Positions 1-7,305 of a DNA stretch of 41,675 nucleotides are shown here, piece by piece; positions within the stretch are counted from its first letter, which is position 1; the number at the start of each line of letters is the position of its first letter. Source of the DNA: a virus. The stretch is from positions 1 through 41,675 of IMG/VR virus record IMGVR_UViG_3300027721_001267; one strand, written 5' to 3'. The notes under the pieces were generated by a model. That model ran no database searches. It was not told where the DNA came from and saw only the letters and a program-made list of their open reading frames with translations. The position numbers and the translations under genes were made by a program.

Positions 1-390
1 CTGGATATGCTTGCGTATAATACTAGAGACAATACCTACGAAATTTACGATTATAAGACAAACAAAGATATTAGACGTACAAGCAATTACAACAAGTATA
101 TGCTCTCTCCTTTAGAACATCTCTTTGAGTGTGAATATAGTACATACAGTCTTCAGTTAAGTATATACAAGTATTTTATTGAAAAATATACTTCTATTGA
201 AATTAGTAAGCTTAATGTTATTTGGTTTAACCAAAGAAACGATAACTATGAAGTTATTGACTTAGCATATTTAGGAGAAGAAGTTGAATTGATTCTTAAT
301 GACTTTTTAATCAATAAGCTTGATAAGATTAAAGTAAATAAAGAGGCTGCAGATATAAAAAAAAGGGAAATAGCAGAAGGAACTAAATAA
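1..390 (+). CDS. PD-(D/E)XK nuclease, C-terminal part (5' end outside window)
   Basis: The reading frame is open from base 1, so the gene begins upstream of the window. The visible part starts Leu-Asp, then about eleven residues later has IYDYKTNK. This D...(D/E)xK arrangement is the catalytic core of RecB/Cas4-like PD-(D/E)XK nucleases. It is followed by a helix with YSLQLSIYKYFIE, matching the QxxxY motif of the same family. Such nucleases act on DNA ends in phage recombination or host DNA breakdown; which applies here cannot be told. The last 84 bases overlap the convergent membrane-protein gene. The family call is fairly sure; the exact role is not. Confidence 0.75.
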   Translation: MDMLAYNTRDNTYEIYDYKTNKDIRRTSNYNKYMLSPLEHLFECEYSTYSLQLSIYKYFIEKYTSIEISKLNVIWFNQRNDNYEVIDLAYLGEEVELILNDFLINKLDKIKVNKEAADIKKREIAEGTK

Positions 391-663
391 AACACCTACT
401 AATATACTTAACCACAGCGTTAAGCATAACGGACAAGTTACTAGTTTAAGCAAGAACCCTTTAAACCTATTTTTTATACCGTTCTTATAAGTTACATACA
501 AAAACTGCGGAAAGCTTAAATTAGTAGTTAAATTATAGTTTATAACTAGCTGTTTGTAAACATTAAAAAGTTTACAATAATCAATAAAAGCGTCGGTCTT
601 AAACCAAATAATAAGAATACTTACGATTAACGTAATTATATTAAAGAAATACAACATATTCAC
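307..663 (-). CDS. small membrane protein with CPLC motif
   Basis: A 118-residue protein with three hydrophobic segments, roughly residues 3-20, 79-95 and 97-114. A Cys-Pro-Leu-Cys motif at residues 77-80 sits at the start of the second segment, as in small phage and bacterial membrane proteins of unknown function that carry CPxC before a helix. The start is GTG at 663. It has TAATAT exactly six bases upstream and no ribosome site, a pattern seen at many genes here. It is the only gene in the 391-687 stretch. Its tail overlaps the upstream nuclease gene by 84 bases in the opposite direction, which lowers confidence a little. Function unknown. Confidence 0.6.
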   Translation of the reverse strand: MNMLYFFNIITLIVSILIIWFKTDAFIDYCKLFNVYKQLVINYNLTTNLSFPQFLYVTYKNGIKNRFKGFLLKLVTCPLCLTLWLSILVGVLFSSFCYFPFFYICSLFIYFNLIKLID

Positions 664-670
664 ATAAATA
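663..670 (+). promoter_or_regulatory. possible T4-type late promoter (CATAAATA)
   Basis: CATAAATA matches seven of eight bases of the T4 late consensus TATAAATA. It lies 17 bases before the ATG at 688, which encodes a candidate capsid-targeted protein. A gp55-like late sigma factor is encoded in this window at 12771. A sigma70-like TATTAT at 671-676 is an alternative. Confidence 0.35.
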
Positions 671-675
671 TATTA
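670..675 (-). promoter_or_regulatory. -10 element (TAATAT) six bases before the GTG of the membrane-protein gene
   Basis: Minus-strand TAATAT ends exactly six bases before the GTG at 663. An overlapping TATAAT is at 677-672. No good -35 is visible. The transcript would start on or next to the start codon. Confidence 0.4.
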
Positions 676-687
676 TACAAGAATTAT

Positions 688-1152
688 ATGAACTTCGACA
701 AACTTTTTAATCAGGTATTTTTAACTGAAGCTGACGACTATATTCCTTCTTCTGCCGAAGATAGTGTCGATACCGATCTCAACAGCGACGTTGAAGACTC
801 ACCTGCTGATTCTTCAGAAGGTACTCCTCTTCCTCAAAATTACGAAACTGAGCCTGCCCCCGTTGGTGCACCAGCTGGAGATGCAGGTTCCTTAAAAGAA
901 CAGATTAGAAAGCTCGACGATTTCGCTGAAGCATTAAACGGTGTTGATGGTGAATCTCTTCAGCAGTTAGTTAATGATATGGACAGACCTGGAAGTTTAT
1001 TTCAAGGTATTTCTAGAGAAACGTCTCCTGAGATTATCCGTATTGCCGGGCAAATTGCTGAGTTATCTGAAATCATTAAGGGGTTTGTTATTAATTCCGC
1101 TAAGCGCTCTAGGGATATAGCTGCTGGGGCTGCTGCTGGAAATCAGCGATAA
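688..1152 (+). CDS. acidic small protein with capsid-targeting-like N-terminus
   Basis: A 154-residue protein with no recognised fold. Residues 1-15 form an amphipathic stretch with Phe3, Leu6 and Phe7, ending Leu12-Thr-Glu14 before Ala15. This resembles the N-terminal capsid-targeting peptide of T4 internal proteins and the (L/I)xE cleavage site of the gp21 prohead protease. Residues 16-65 are rich in Asp, Glu, Ser and Pro and are probably disordered; the C-terminal half is predicted helical. The same N-terminal pattern recurs in several minus-strand genes. Encapsidation is an inference. The gene is followed 18 bases later by the primase. Confidence 0.7.
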   Translation: MNFDKLFNQVFLTEADDYIPSSAEDSVDTDLNSDVEDSPADSSEGTPLPQNYETEPAPVGAPAGDAGSLKEQIRKLDDFAEALNGVDGESLQQLVNDMDRPGSLFQGISRETSPEIIRIAGQIAELSEIIKGFVINSAKRSRDIAAGAAAGNQR

Positions 1153-1158
1153 AGAGTG

Positions 1159-1164
1159 TATAAT
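1159..1164 (+). promoter_or_regulatory. -10 element (TATAAT) six bases before primase GTG
   Basis: A perfect TATAAT, preceded directly by TG, ends six bases before the GTG start of the primase. No clear -35 is seen (TGGAAA lies 16 bases upstream). The transcription start would fall at the start codon. Confidence 0.5.
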
Positions 1165-1170
1165 TGAGAG

Positions 1171-2181
1171 GTGGAAGGACTACCTCAAGATTACGTAATT
1201 CAGAATCTATATAGCTTTTGTAAGCGCCCTACATACAAAAAGTATCAAGGTACCTACAACGCTGAGTGCTGTATTTGTCACGAAGGATCTTCTGCAGGTA
1301 GTAAGCGGAGATTATTTTACTTTCCAAGTGAAAGATATTTTTACTGTTTTAACTGTAGCCGCTCGTGGTCAGAATTAAATTGGATTCAAGAGGTTACTGG
1401 TAAGAGTTATCACGAGGTATTAAGAGATTCTAAAGCATTTGATGGAGCCGTAAATTTAGTAACAATGCTTTCTGCTACAGAAGATAAAAAAGAATATACA
1501 GTTTCTACTATCCCTGAAGATAGCGTTGATCTAACAGATAGTAACCAGTGTGATTATTATAAGGGGACAACTCAATATAAGATACTCAAACGTGCACTAG
1601 ATTACTGTAGTAAGAGAAAGCTTTTTACAGCTATAAATCGTCCTAATTCTCTTTATGTATCGTTTACTGACTACGTACACAAAAACAGACTTATTATACC
1701 GTTTTATTCAGATAGTAATAAAATCGAATCTTATCAGAGTAGAAGCTTAACAGGTGACGATTATCCAAAGTATCTTACCAAGCTTGGCGATAAGTGCTTA
1801 TATGGGGAGAATAATATTGATTTATCTATACCTTATGTTTTTGTATTTGAAGGCCCGATCGACTCTATGTTCGTAAAGAACGGAGTAGCTATTGGTGGCT
1901 CAACATTAACCGAAAAGCAAGAAACATTTTTAAATAAATGCTTTGGTCAAGAAATTATTTACGTTTACGACAACGATAAAGATAATAAAGAAATGGATAA
2001 GAAAGTAAGGAGTCTTATTGATAAAAATAAAAAGGTCTTTATATGGCCTAAAGAACTACAAAAATTTAAAGATATAAATGAAATTTGCTGTCAATTAGAT
2101 ATAAACGAATTTCCTTATAAGTTTATTGTAGACAATTCATTTACCGGTATTGAAGCTAGAATGAAGTTTAAAGTGCTCTAA
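1171..2181 (+). CDS. DNA primase (T4 gp61 / DnaG type)
   Basis: A 336-residue primase that makes RNA primers for lagging-strand synthesis together with the gp41 helicase (encoded at 39330); T4 gp61 is of similar length. The N-terminus has a zinc ribbon: C33xxC36 with His37, then C59xxC62, typical of CHC2-type primases. Around residue 225 is the TOPRIM glutamate motif FEGPIDSM, and near residue 268 the TOPRIM acidic motif YDNDKD. The GTG start follows TATAAT by six bases; GAGAGG just before it is only loosely Shine-Dalgarno-like. The 3' end overlaps the convergent gene at 2168 by 14 bases. Confidence 0.9.
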   Translation: MEGLPQDYVIQNLYSFCKRPTYKKYQGTYNAECCICHEGSSAGSKRRLFYFPSERYFYCFNCSRSWSELNWIQEVTGKSYHEVLRDSKAFDGAVNLVTMLSATEDKKEYTVSTIPEDSVDLTDSNQCDYYKGTTQYKILKRALDYCSKRKLFTAINRPNSLYVSFTDYVHKNRLIIPFYSDSNKIESYQSRSLTGDDYPKYLTKLGDKCLYGENNIDLSIPYVFVFEGPIDSMFVKNGVAIGGSTLTEKQETFLNKCFGQEIIYVYDNDKDNKEMDKKVRSLIDKNKKVFIWPKELQKFKDINEICCQLDINEFPYKFIVDNSFTGIEARMKFKVL

Positions 2182-2404
2182 TACAAAAATTAACAGCCTT
2201 TAAGAATTTGTCTCTATAATTTCTGATAGGCTGAGGAGATTCAGTTTCGTTTTCTTTAAGGGTTTGAAGACGGGAAAATTCTTTCTTTAAAGCTGTTTGA
2301 AATTCTTCACTGAACTGAATCTGCTTAGGGTATCGAACTCTTGTAACGAATTTCATCGTTGATGGATAAAAGCTTTCTACAATAGAGTCAAATTTAGCTT
2401 TCAT
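2168..2404 (-). CDS. small hypothetical protein with capsid-targeting-like N-terminus
   Basis: A 78-residue basic protein. Its start, MKAKFDSIVESFYPS, resembles the N-terminus of the next gene upstream (MKSNFNNLVESVINES), suggesting a shared targeting peptide. It lacks the clear (L/I)xE cleavage triplet of its neighbours. It is last in the minus-strand block: its start is four bases after the stop of the gene at 2408, and its end overlaps the convergent primase by 14 bases. No known domain. Confidence 0.6.
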   Translation of the reverse strand: MKAKFDSIVESFYPSTMKFVTRVRYPKQIQFSEEFQTALKKEFSRLQTLKENETESPQPIRNYRDKFLKAVNFCIRAL

Positions 2405-2407
2405 ATT

Positions 2408-2776
2408 TTAGAACTTACTTAATGTACTAGATACATTGCTTAAACCGCTTGCTAAACCAGATATGGCAGTAGCTACACGGCTACCTAAGGATGGTATTTC
2501 GCCTATATTTGCTCTCACAGCTGTAGCTAGTACAGTAAACTCTTGCCATACTCTCGGCGCCTTTCCCTGACCTTTTAATTCGTATATTGACTTTATAGGT
2601 ACGAGTGTATTAGGTGTTACTGCAGCCTGTGGTGTAGGTACTGCTCCTGTACTTGCCCCTGTACTTACTCCTGTACCGTACGGATTATTTGCACTACTAT
2701 TTACACCTCTACCTAAATTTAATGCAGGAGACTCATTAATTACACTTTCAACTAAATTATTAAAATTACTTTTCAT
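2408..2776 (-). CDS. small low-complexity protein with capsid-targeting-like N-terminus
   Basis: A 122-residue protein. Residues 1-16 carry Phe5, Leu8, Val9 and Ile13-Asn-Glu15 before Ser16, fitting the (L/I)xE prohead-protease site. Residues 20-60 are low complexity (Gly, Ser, Thr, Ala, Pro). The C-terminal 40 residues look like an amphipathic helix rich in Ala, Ser and Leu. It starts three bases after the stop of the gene at 2780; the GGAGG seen upstream is part of that gene's last codons but is well placed. Function unknown; an internal head protein is suggested by the N-terminus only. Confidence 0.65.
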   Translation of the reverse strand: MKSNFNNLVESVINESPALNLGRGVNSSANNPYGTGVSTGASTGAVPTPQAAVTPNTLVPIKSIYELKGQGKAPRVWQEFTVLATAVRANIGEIPSLGSRVATAISGLASGLSNVSSTLSKF

Positions 2777-2779
2777 ATA

Positions 2780-3559
2780 TTATTTACCTCCGACAAATTT
2801 AACATAAAGTTGCTTAAAGTATATACCTGCCGGTGTATTAGCTTTTTCATTACCGGCAAATAATTCAAGATTTTTTTCAAGCTCTTGTTCATCTTTTATG
2901 TTAAGCTGTTTTATATAAAAATTACTATTTTTCATTACCTCACTTCTAAAATATAATAATAGATCTAAAGCTATATTATAAATACTTGTCATTATATATC
3001 TATTTTGAGTAAAATTTTTATTGACACTTAACGGGTATTGAATAATTTGCTTACTTAAATTTACGTCATATCCTTTTTGACTAGTAAGTAATTTTGTAAT
3101 TGCCTCCAGCGGAGATAAGTTTTTATACGGCTCTGCATTTATTTCATTTCTCGAATCGTAGCTTGTTATTGCTTTAATAACATCTGTATTACTTACAACC
3201 CAGGTATCCCTTGTAAGAGACTTTACAGCTAATGCTCTATCTTTATTTTTTGTTGGAGTACCTTTTTCTCCCCATCCTGGAGATAAAAAATCTTCTAAAG
3301 AGTCCGGTTTTTTATTACCAAATTTAGTATTTCTTATAAAATCAATAATACGATCATACTCTAAGTATGGTTGTATTGCTGTCGGACTTATATAACTACC
3401 CGTAGCTAACGTATAGATTTGTCTTAGTTTTTCTAAACTTAAAATCGGTGTATTAAACAGTTCTTTCTGCTTATTAAGCACAGGTGATATCCATGAAGTA
3501 TCAAGTGTATTGATTGCTTCTGTAATACAACTTAGTGTAATTTTCTTAAAATCTAACAT
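2780..3559 (-). CDS. hypothetical protein with capsid-targeting-like N-terminus
   Basis: A 259-residue protein with no recognised domain. The first 15 residues, ending Ile12-Thr-Glu14 before Ala15, match the targeting and cleavage pattern described for the gene at 688. The rest looks globular and mainly helical, with many Lys, Asn and Ile and no membrane segment. It has its own promoter region: a perfect T4 late motif TATAAATA ten bases upstream, and a sigma70-like TTTACA-17-TAATAT ending six bases before the ATG. It probably leads the 3559-2168 transcription unit, three genes that all share the N-terminal motif. Confidence 0.7.
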   Translation of the reverse strand: MLDFKKITLSCITEAINTLDTSWISPVLNKQKELFNTPILSLEKLRQIYTLATGSYISPTAIQPYLEYDRIIDFIRNTKFGNKKPDSLEDFLSPGWGEKGTPTKNKDRALAVKSLTRDTWVVSNTDVIKAITSYDSRNEINAEPYKNLSPLEAITKLLTSQKGYDVNLSKQIIQYPLSVNKNFTQNRYIMTSIYNIALDLLLYFRSEVMKNSNFYIKQLNIKDEQELEKNLELFAGNEKANTPAGIYFKQLYVKFVGGK

Positions 3560-3560
3560 A

Positions 3561-3581
3561 ACTGTATATTATTTATACAGT
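3561..3581. repeat. perfect 8-bp inverted repeat, 5-base loop
   Basis: ACTGTATA, five bases, then TATACAGT. The arms flank and overlap the -10 region of the 3559 gene, so the site could be an operator or an RNA hairpin. It has no U-tract, so a terminator is less likely. Confidence 0.5.
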
Positions 3582-3594
3582 TATTCGGTGTAAA
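3566..3594 (-). promoter_or_regulatory. sigma70-like promoter TTTACA-17-TAATAT
   Basis: On the minus strand TTTACA (3594-3589) and TAATAT (3571-3566) are 17 bases apart. The -10 ends six bases before the ATG at 3559, so the mRNA would be leaderless. It overlaps the late motif and a perfect inverted repeat. Confidence 0.45.
3570..3577 (-). promoter_or_regulatory. T4-type late promoter TATAAATA
   Basis: A perfect match to the T4 late -10 octamer on the minus strand, ten bases before the ATG of a candidate head protein. The window encodes a gp55-like late sigma factor, so late transcription of this unit is plausible. Confidence 0.45.
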
Positions 3595-4213
3595 TTAAAG
3601 ATGGAGTATCTTCTCCGTAGTGCTTACCGTTTGGTTGAATATAGAGCTTAATTAATTCTAATCGTAAATCTGGTGGACCTTCAAGAGATATAATAGCAGG
3701 GCAGTCTTCTCTAGGAAAGAATACTGCATCCCCTTTTTCGTAAGCTCTTACTAAGGCACCAAAAATGTTATCAATTTCTTCCCTGTATACCGGATCAATA
3801 TCTCTACCTTTACGCTCTTCAAGCTTAAACTCCGGTCTTAATGGAAGATAAAAAATTACGTCAAAGCTCTTAAGAGTCTCCTGTACAAGAAACTTTGTTG
3901 TAGTGATAAAGTCGTCACTTACCTTGCCCTTAGCATTCAACCAGATACTATAAACAATATTATCTAATACACAACGATCAAAAACGATGTTTTCATCTCC
4001 GGAAGCACAGGCTAATTGTGCTTCATCAATTAATGCATCGAGAATAAGACGCTGACTACTTTCATCCCCTTTTTGATTTAATTTAACCTTCTTTTCAGAA
4101 ATAATGTCTCTGTACGTCCTTTCCGGGCGCCTATACATTGGCCAATTATTTAAAAATTTTTCAATTAATGTAGTCTTGCCATTACATTGAGTTCCTACAA
4201 AAGCTATCTTCAT
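3581..4213 (-). CDS. P-loop nucleotide/NadR-type kinase, paralogue A
   Basis: A 210-residue ATPase. The P-loop G7TQCNGKT14 is at the very N-terminus. A second motif, VFDRCVLDNIVYS near residue 85, and an IFYLPLRPEF strand fit the deoxynucleotide-kinase or NadR-kinase-like AAA_28 family. It starts one base after QueE and is the last gene of the QueD-QueE operon. A paralogue at 36301 (P-loop GAHSQGKT, YDRCALDGYAYS) sits between the formyltransferase and QueF. Being placed in both deazaguanine clusters suggests, but does not prove, a role in handling modified guanine nucleotides or nucleosides. The substrate is unknown. Confidence 0.8.
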   Translation of the reverse strand: MKIAFVGTQCNGKTTLIEKFLNNWPMYRRPERTYRDIISEKKVKLNQKGDESSQRLILDALIDEAQLACASGDENIVFDRCVLDNIVYSIWLNAKGKVSDDFITTTKFLVQETLKSFDVIFYLPLRPEFKLEERKGRDIDPVYREEIDNIFGALVRAYEKGDAVFFPREDCPAIISLEGPPDLRLELIKLYIQPNGKHYGEDTPSLIYTE

Positions 4214-4214
4214 A

Positions 4215-4973
4215 TTATACTTTAAGGGCTCTATTCCAAATCAGCAACTGCAATCTTGGACTAAAATTAACGTGCATAGCCTTAGCATATTCAGCTACTG
4301 CAGGTGCCTTTTCTACGTGCTCTTCTCGAGATCCACAGCAAGGCATAAACCAGATACGATTCAGAGGTACATTAATACCTTCCTTATCTTCAACATACTT
4401 ACGCCAAATTTCATCAATATCTTCTGATCGATTAATTACAAACTTAAATCCTGATTTATTCTTTACGTGCCATTTTAATGCATCAGGCTTATAGGTCTTT
4501 TCTTCAGGATCTCCGTTTGAGGTGAGCTTGGGAGAAGTAGTGAACGTGGCTCTAAAGGTACCTATCCACGCATCATCAGGAATTAATGTAGCATTAGTTT
4601 CAAAGTCTATACGAGGTAAAAAGTCGTATTTAACACTAAAGGCAGTAATAAATTTAAGAAGCTGCTTCTCCTGAATAATTGGTTCACCCCCTGTGATTTT
4701 TAAAATAGCCTTGTTACGAAGATGTTCAATATAGTTATTATCTTCCATTAGTTGAAAGATTTCATCAAATGTCATCTTATTCTTTACAGACCAGGAGATA
4801 AAAGAATCGCATCCATTAGGAGAATCCTCTGAAGCAAACCCTTTACAGGTGAGATTGCACATTGACATGCGCATAAAGACTGAGGGCATACCTACATACT
4901 CTCCCTCCCCTTCAATAGTGTAAAATATCTTATCATCAGATAAGAATAATGTTTCAGTATCAGTTTTAATCAT
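4215..4973 (-). CDS. queE: QueE, 7-carboxy-7-deazaguanine synthase (radical SAM)
   Basis: Converts 6-carboxytetrahydropterin to 7-carboxy-7-deazaguanine, the ring-forming step of preQ0/preQ1 synthesis. It has the QueE start signature FYTIEGEGEYVGMPSVF, a cysteine cluster MCNLTC...GCDS and the SAM motif TGGEP. The cluster spacing is Cys-x3-Cys-x11-Cys rather than Cys-x3-Cys-x2-Cys, an insertion in the loop before CDS. I place the start at ATG 4973, one base after the QueD stop and shortly before the IEGEGE motif. In-frame ATGs at 5006 and 5021 would overlap QueD; the one at 5006 has GAGG nine bases upstream, so it remains possible. It lies between QueD and a P-loop kinase. Confidence 0.9.
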   Translation of the reverse strand: MIKTDTETLFLSDDKIFYTIEGEGEYVGMPSVFMRMSMCNLTCKGFASEDSPNGCDSFISWSVKNKMTFDEIFQLMEDNNYIEHLRNKAILKITGGEPIIQEKQLLKFITAFSVKYDFLPRIDFETNATLIPDDAWIGTFRATFTTSPKLTSNGDPEEKTYKPDALKWHVKNKSGFKFVINRSEDIDEIWRKYVEDKEGINVPLNRIWFMPCCGSREEHVEKAPAVAEYAKAMHVNFSPRLQLLIWNRALKV

Positions 4974-4974
4974 A

Positions 4975-5427
4975 TTATTCAAAATAAATTGCTGAGTTGT
5001 TTTCATGTTCAAAGACCTCAACCATATCTACCCAGCATCGGCCGTTAGTCTTAAGTTTAATAAATTCATCCGCAGTGTGATAACACCACTCTGCTGTTTT
5101 TTCAATACCTACCGCCTCCATAATTCTAAGCTGACAGCCTCTCTGATTATTGAGCTCTTGCCAAAAGGGAAGGAGCGGGTCGTCTTGAGCTACACAAAGA
5201 GTGTGATCAAACTGTTCGGTAAGCTTCGATTTAAGCGGTTTAAGACCACCAAAATCCACCATCCAGTTCTTATCATCAAGCTCTTTACCAGCAAAAAAGA
5301 ATTTCGCCTTAAGTTGATAACCGTGAATGAATTGACAATGACTATGAGTAGCTCTCCATTGACGGAAAGCACATGACCCTAGCTCAATTACTTTTGTACT
5401 CTGCCAGTTTGGTTGTTTATTATTCAT
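4975..5427 (-). CDS. queD: QueD, 6-carboxy-5,6,7,8-tetrahydropterin synthase
   Basis: A 150-residue T-fold enzyme that converts 7,8-dihydroneopterin triphosphate to 6-carboxytetrahydropterin, supplying QueE. Visible family motifs are the HCQFIHGYQLKAKFFF strand with zinc-binding histidines, MVDFGGLK, FDHTL, and the C-terminal VEVFEHENNSAIYF. The first Cys-containing motif, ELGSCAFRQWRATHSHC, fits the PTPS/QueD active site. Its start overlaps the stop of the upstream gene at 5424 by four bases (ATGA), and QueE follows directly. The pathway entry enzyme FolE is not in the window. Confidence 0.92.
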   Translation of the reverse strand: MNNKQPNWQSTKVIELGSCAFRQWRATHSHCQFIHGYQLKAKFFFAGKELDDKNWMVDFGGLKPLKSKLTEQFDHTLCVAQDDPLLPFWQELNNQRGCQLRIMEAVGIEKTAEWCYHTADEFIKLKTNGRCWVDMVEVFEHENNSAIYFE

Positions 5428-5723
5428 GCTTTTTCTAAATTTAATGTCTTTATAAGCTTTTTAAAGCTTTTAATTAAATCTTTTGACCAATTATCTTCAT
5501 AGTTTTGTTCTTCGTAAAAACATATCTTACTTAGCTCAACATCATCTTCACATACCTGTTTAAGTTCTTTTGCTAAGTCAATCATTTCAGTAAAATCCTT
5601 TTCCTCCCATTCTGCTCCAATATTAACAGATGAGGAAAAAAGAAGAGCTTCAATAATATGATTAATCTTCTTTTTATCGAGAGTTAAATTTACTGAGCTT
5701 GTATCGTTGTTTGTAGTGCTCAT
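5424..5723 (-). CDS. hypothetical protein, first gene of que operon
   Basis: A 99-residue acidic, helical protein with no recognised domain. It leads the operon hypothetical-QueD-QueE-kinase; its stop overlaps the QueD start by four bases, so co-expression with QueD is likely. It has the best-formed minus-strand promoter in the window just upstream (TTGAAC-16-TAATAT, then six bases and ATG). No signal peptide or membrane segment. Confidence 0.75.
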   Translation of the reverse strand: MSTTNNDTSSVNLTLDKKKINHIIEALLFSSSVNIGAEWEEKDFTEMIDLAKELKQVCEDDVELSKICFYEEQNYEDNWSKDLIKSFKKLIKTLNLEKA

Positions 5724-5729
5724 ACAAAC

Positions 5730-5757
5730 ATATTATAATAACTCTTGATTAGTTCAA
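5730..5757 (-). promoter_or_regulatory. promoter TTGAAC-16-TAATAT for the queD-queE operon
   Basis: Minus strand: TTGAAC (5757-5752), sixteen bases, TAATAT (5735-5730), six bases, ATG at 5723. An overlapping TATAAT is at 5737-5732. The predicted start of transcription coincides with the start codon. Confidence 0.55.
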
Positions 5758-7305
5758 CTATTTACCGAGCTTGTTAACAAATAAGTTGTATATATTTTGA
5801 TCTGGATGACCTATAACATCAATTATAATACGCTGACGCTTCTTTTCATCAGCACTTTTAAATTCCTGCCTTAGCTCTGTAGCTCCCATACATTTTTTCC
5901 CGTCAATATCAAAAGTAAATGTACCTGGTGCATATACGTAACCGTGACCACCCTTTTCATTAAAAGGTATCATCTGATTAATATCTTTATAAGGCTGAAA
6001 GTAAGACTTGTTACCACTTTTAGTTTCTTTAAATGAAAACCTTGGATTTGTTTCCATATCTTTTTTACCGACCAGGTATATTACCTTGTCAATATCAGGA
6101 TTATAGTGCTGAAGTATTTCAACAGGGGTGTAGGGGTTAACAGTTTGAACGATTTCATCAGCAGGTACACCTGCGGCAATCATAATTTGCTTTTTTTCTT
6201 CAAAGCTAAAGGGGTATTTTTCAGGCTCTTTTAAGGCCGACTTGCTTGTATTGCTTGCTGTAGCTATATAGAATTTAGCAGATGGAAATTCGTGCTTAGC
6301 TTTTTCGTAATAGAATAAATGCCCTTTATGAAAGGGTTGAAATCTGCCAGGGAATATTACAATTAGTTTGTATGGATGATTTTGCTCGGATTCAGTAAAA
6401 AATTGTGAAAATGATTTATGTTTATTAAACAAAGGTTTGATGAAAGATTCTGATAATTTTTGAGTAACAAGCTTTATTGCTCGTTCTTTATTTGTACCTT
6501 TAGGTGTACCTACTTCACCTGACTTAACACTCACCATACCTTTAAAGATTCCTGCCACACGTTTCTTTGATCTTGGATTTTTTAATTTATTATTAATTTC
6601 GTCTAATAGTTCTTCAAATGTAGCGTCTAAATTAAAATTTTGAAGTAATTTTTCAACTAAGCTCCAGTCAGCAGATCCCCAAATTATTTCCCTAGAAATT
6701 TCTTTAAAGTTTTCTAATTTAACTTTTCTTAAAGAGAGATTAACTGAACTTAAATTGAATTCATATTCTTCTCCCTCTTGAAGAGACTGTAAATTAAAAA
6801 TACCTAGTCTACGAAATACATTTTTAGAATCTTCTTCTAGAAGTACCGTCTTAACAAGACCTATGAGAAGACCTTGCTTCTCAGCAGGTAGATCTAAAAA
6901 CATATTTTTAAAATTATGTTCTTCTTGAGATAGAGCAATAATATTATCAACTTGAATATATTGACCAGGTTGACCGGTAATAGGGAATAAAACCGATATT
7001 AACTCTCCTGAGTTATAATATTTTCTACCTGCATATTTAGGGCTTTTAAAAGGTACAATAAGACTAGAAGGTAAGGAAGTTACTGAATCAATAATACGTT
7101 GTTTAACTTCTTGCTTACTGTCTCCTTTAAAGGAGGTAATAATATCTAAATCACCAAAGTCAGCCTTGGCACCTGTCTTTATACTACCTGATAGAGTAGC
7201 ATTAAGGAAGCCGGGTATCTTTTCAAGTACACGTTTAGTAAAATCGTTGAATGTAGATTGAACATCCTCTCTTTTAATGCGATTACCTCCTGCTACTCCA
7301 CTCAT
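5758..7305 (-). CDS. fused nucleotidyltransferase and cytidylyltransferase-like (NMNAT-type) protein
   Basis: A 515-residue two-domain protein. Residues 1-290 resemble a Pol-beta-type nucleotidyltransferase: G40S41 then D52xD54, with a possible third acid in QVD120. Residues about 313-515 are a HIGH-superfamily adenylyl/cytidylyltransferase domain: IFPGRFQPFHKGH with H326xGH329, and near the end CMGATELRQEF, which resembles the GMSASKMR motif of cytidylyltransferase-like proteins of T4-like cyanophages. Between the domains, residues 298-306 read SFSQFFTES, which looks like an embedded capsid-targeting N-terminus and may mark the fusion point. The start overlaps the related gene at 7302 by four bases. 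Substrates are unknown; an NMN adenylyltransferase role is possible but unproven. Confidence 0.8.
   Translation of the reverse strand: MSGVAGGNRIKREDVQSTFNDFTKRVLEKIPGFLNATLSGSIKTGAKADFGDLDIITSFKGDSKQEVKQRIIDSVTSLPSSLIVPFKSPKYAGRKYYNSGELISVLFPITGQPGQYIQVDNIIALSQEEHNFKNMFLDLPAEKQGLLIGLVKTVLLEEDSKNVFRRLGIFNLQSLQEGEEYEFNLSSVNLSLRKVKLENFKEISREIIWGSADWSLVEKLLQNFNLDATFEELLDEINNKLKNPRSKKRVAGIFKGMVSVKSGEVGTPKGTNKERAIKLVTQKLSESFIKPLFNKHKSFSQFFTESEQNHPYKLIVIFPGRFQPFHKGHLFYYEKAKHEFPSAKFYIATASNTSKSALKEPEKYPFSFEEKKQIMIAAGVPADEIVQTVNPYTPVEILQHYNPDIDKVIYLVGKKDMETNPRFSFKETKSGNKSYFQPYKDINQMIPFNEKGGHGYVYAPGTFTFDIDGKKCMGATELRQEFKSADEKKRQRIIIDVIGHPDQNIYNLFVNKLGK

Noticed and set aside
5005-5376. 123-codon plus-strand open frame
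   Set aside because: Lies wholly inside queD on the opposite strand; the queD frame has clear enzyme motifs, this one has none.
5758-7305. tRNA CCA-adding enzyme
   Set aside because: Only the general GS...DxD core is present; the CCA-enzyme motifs after it are not seen and the C-terminal domain differs.
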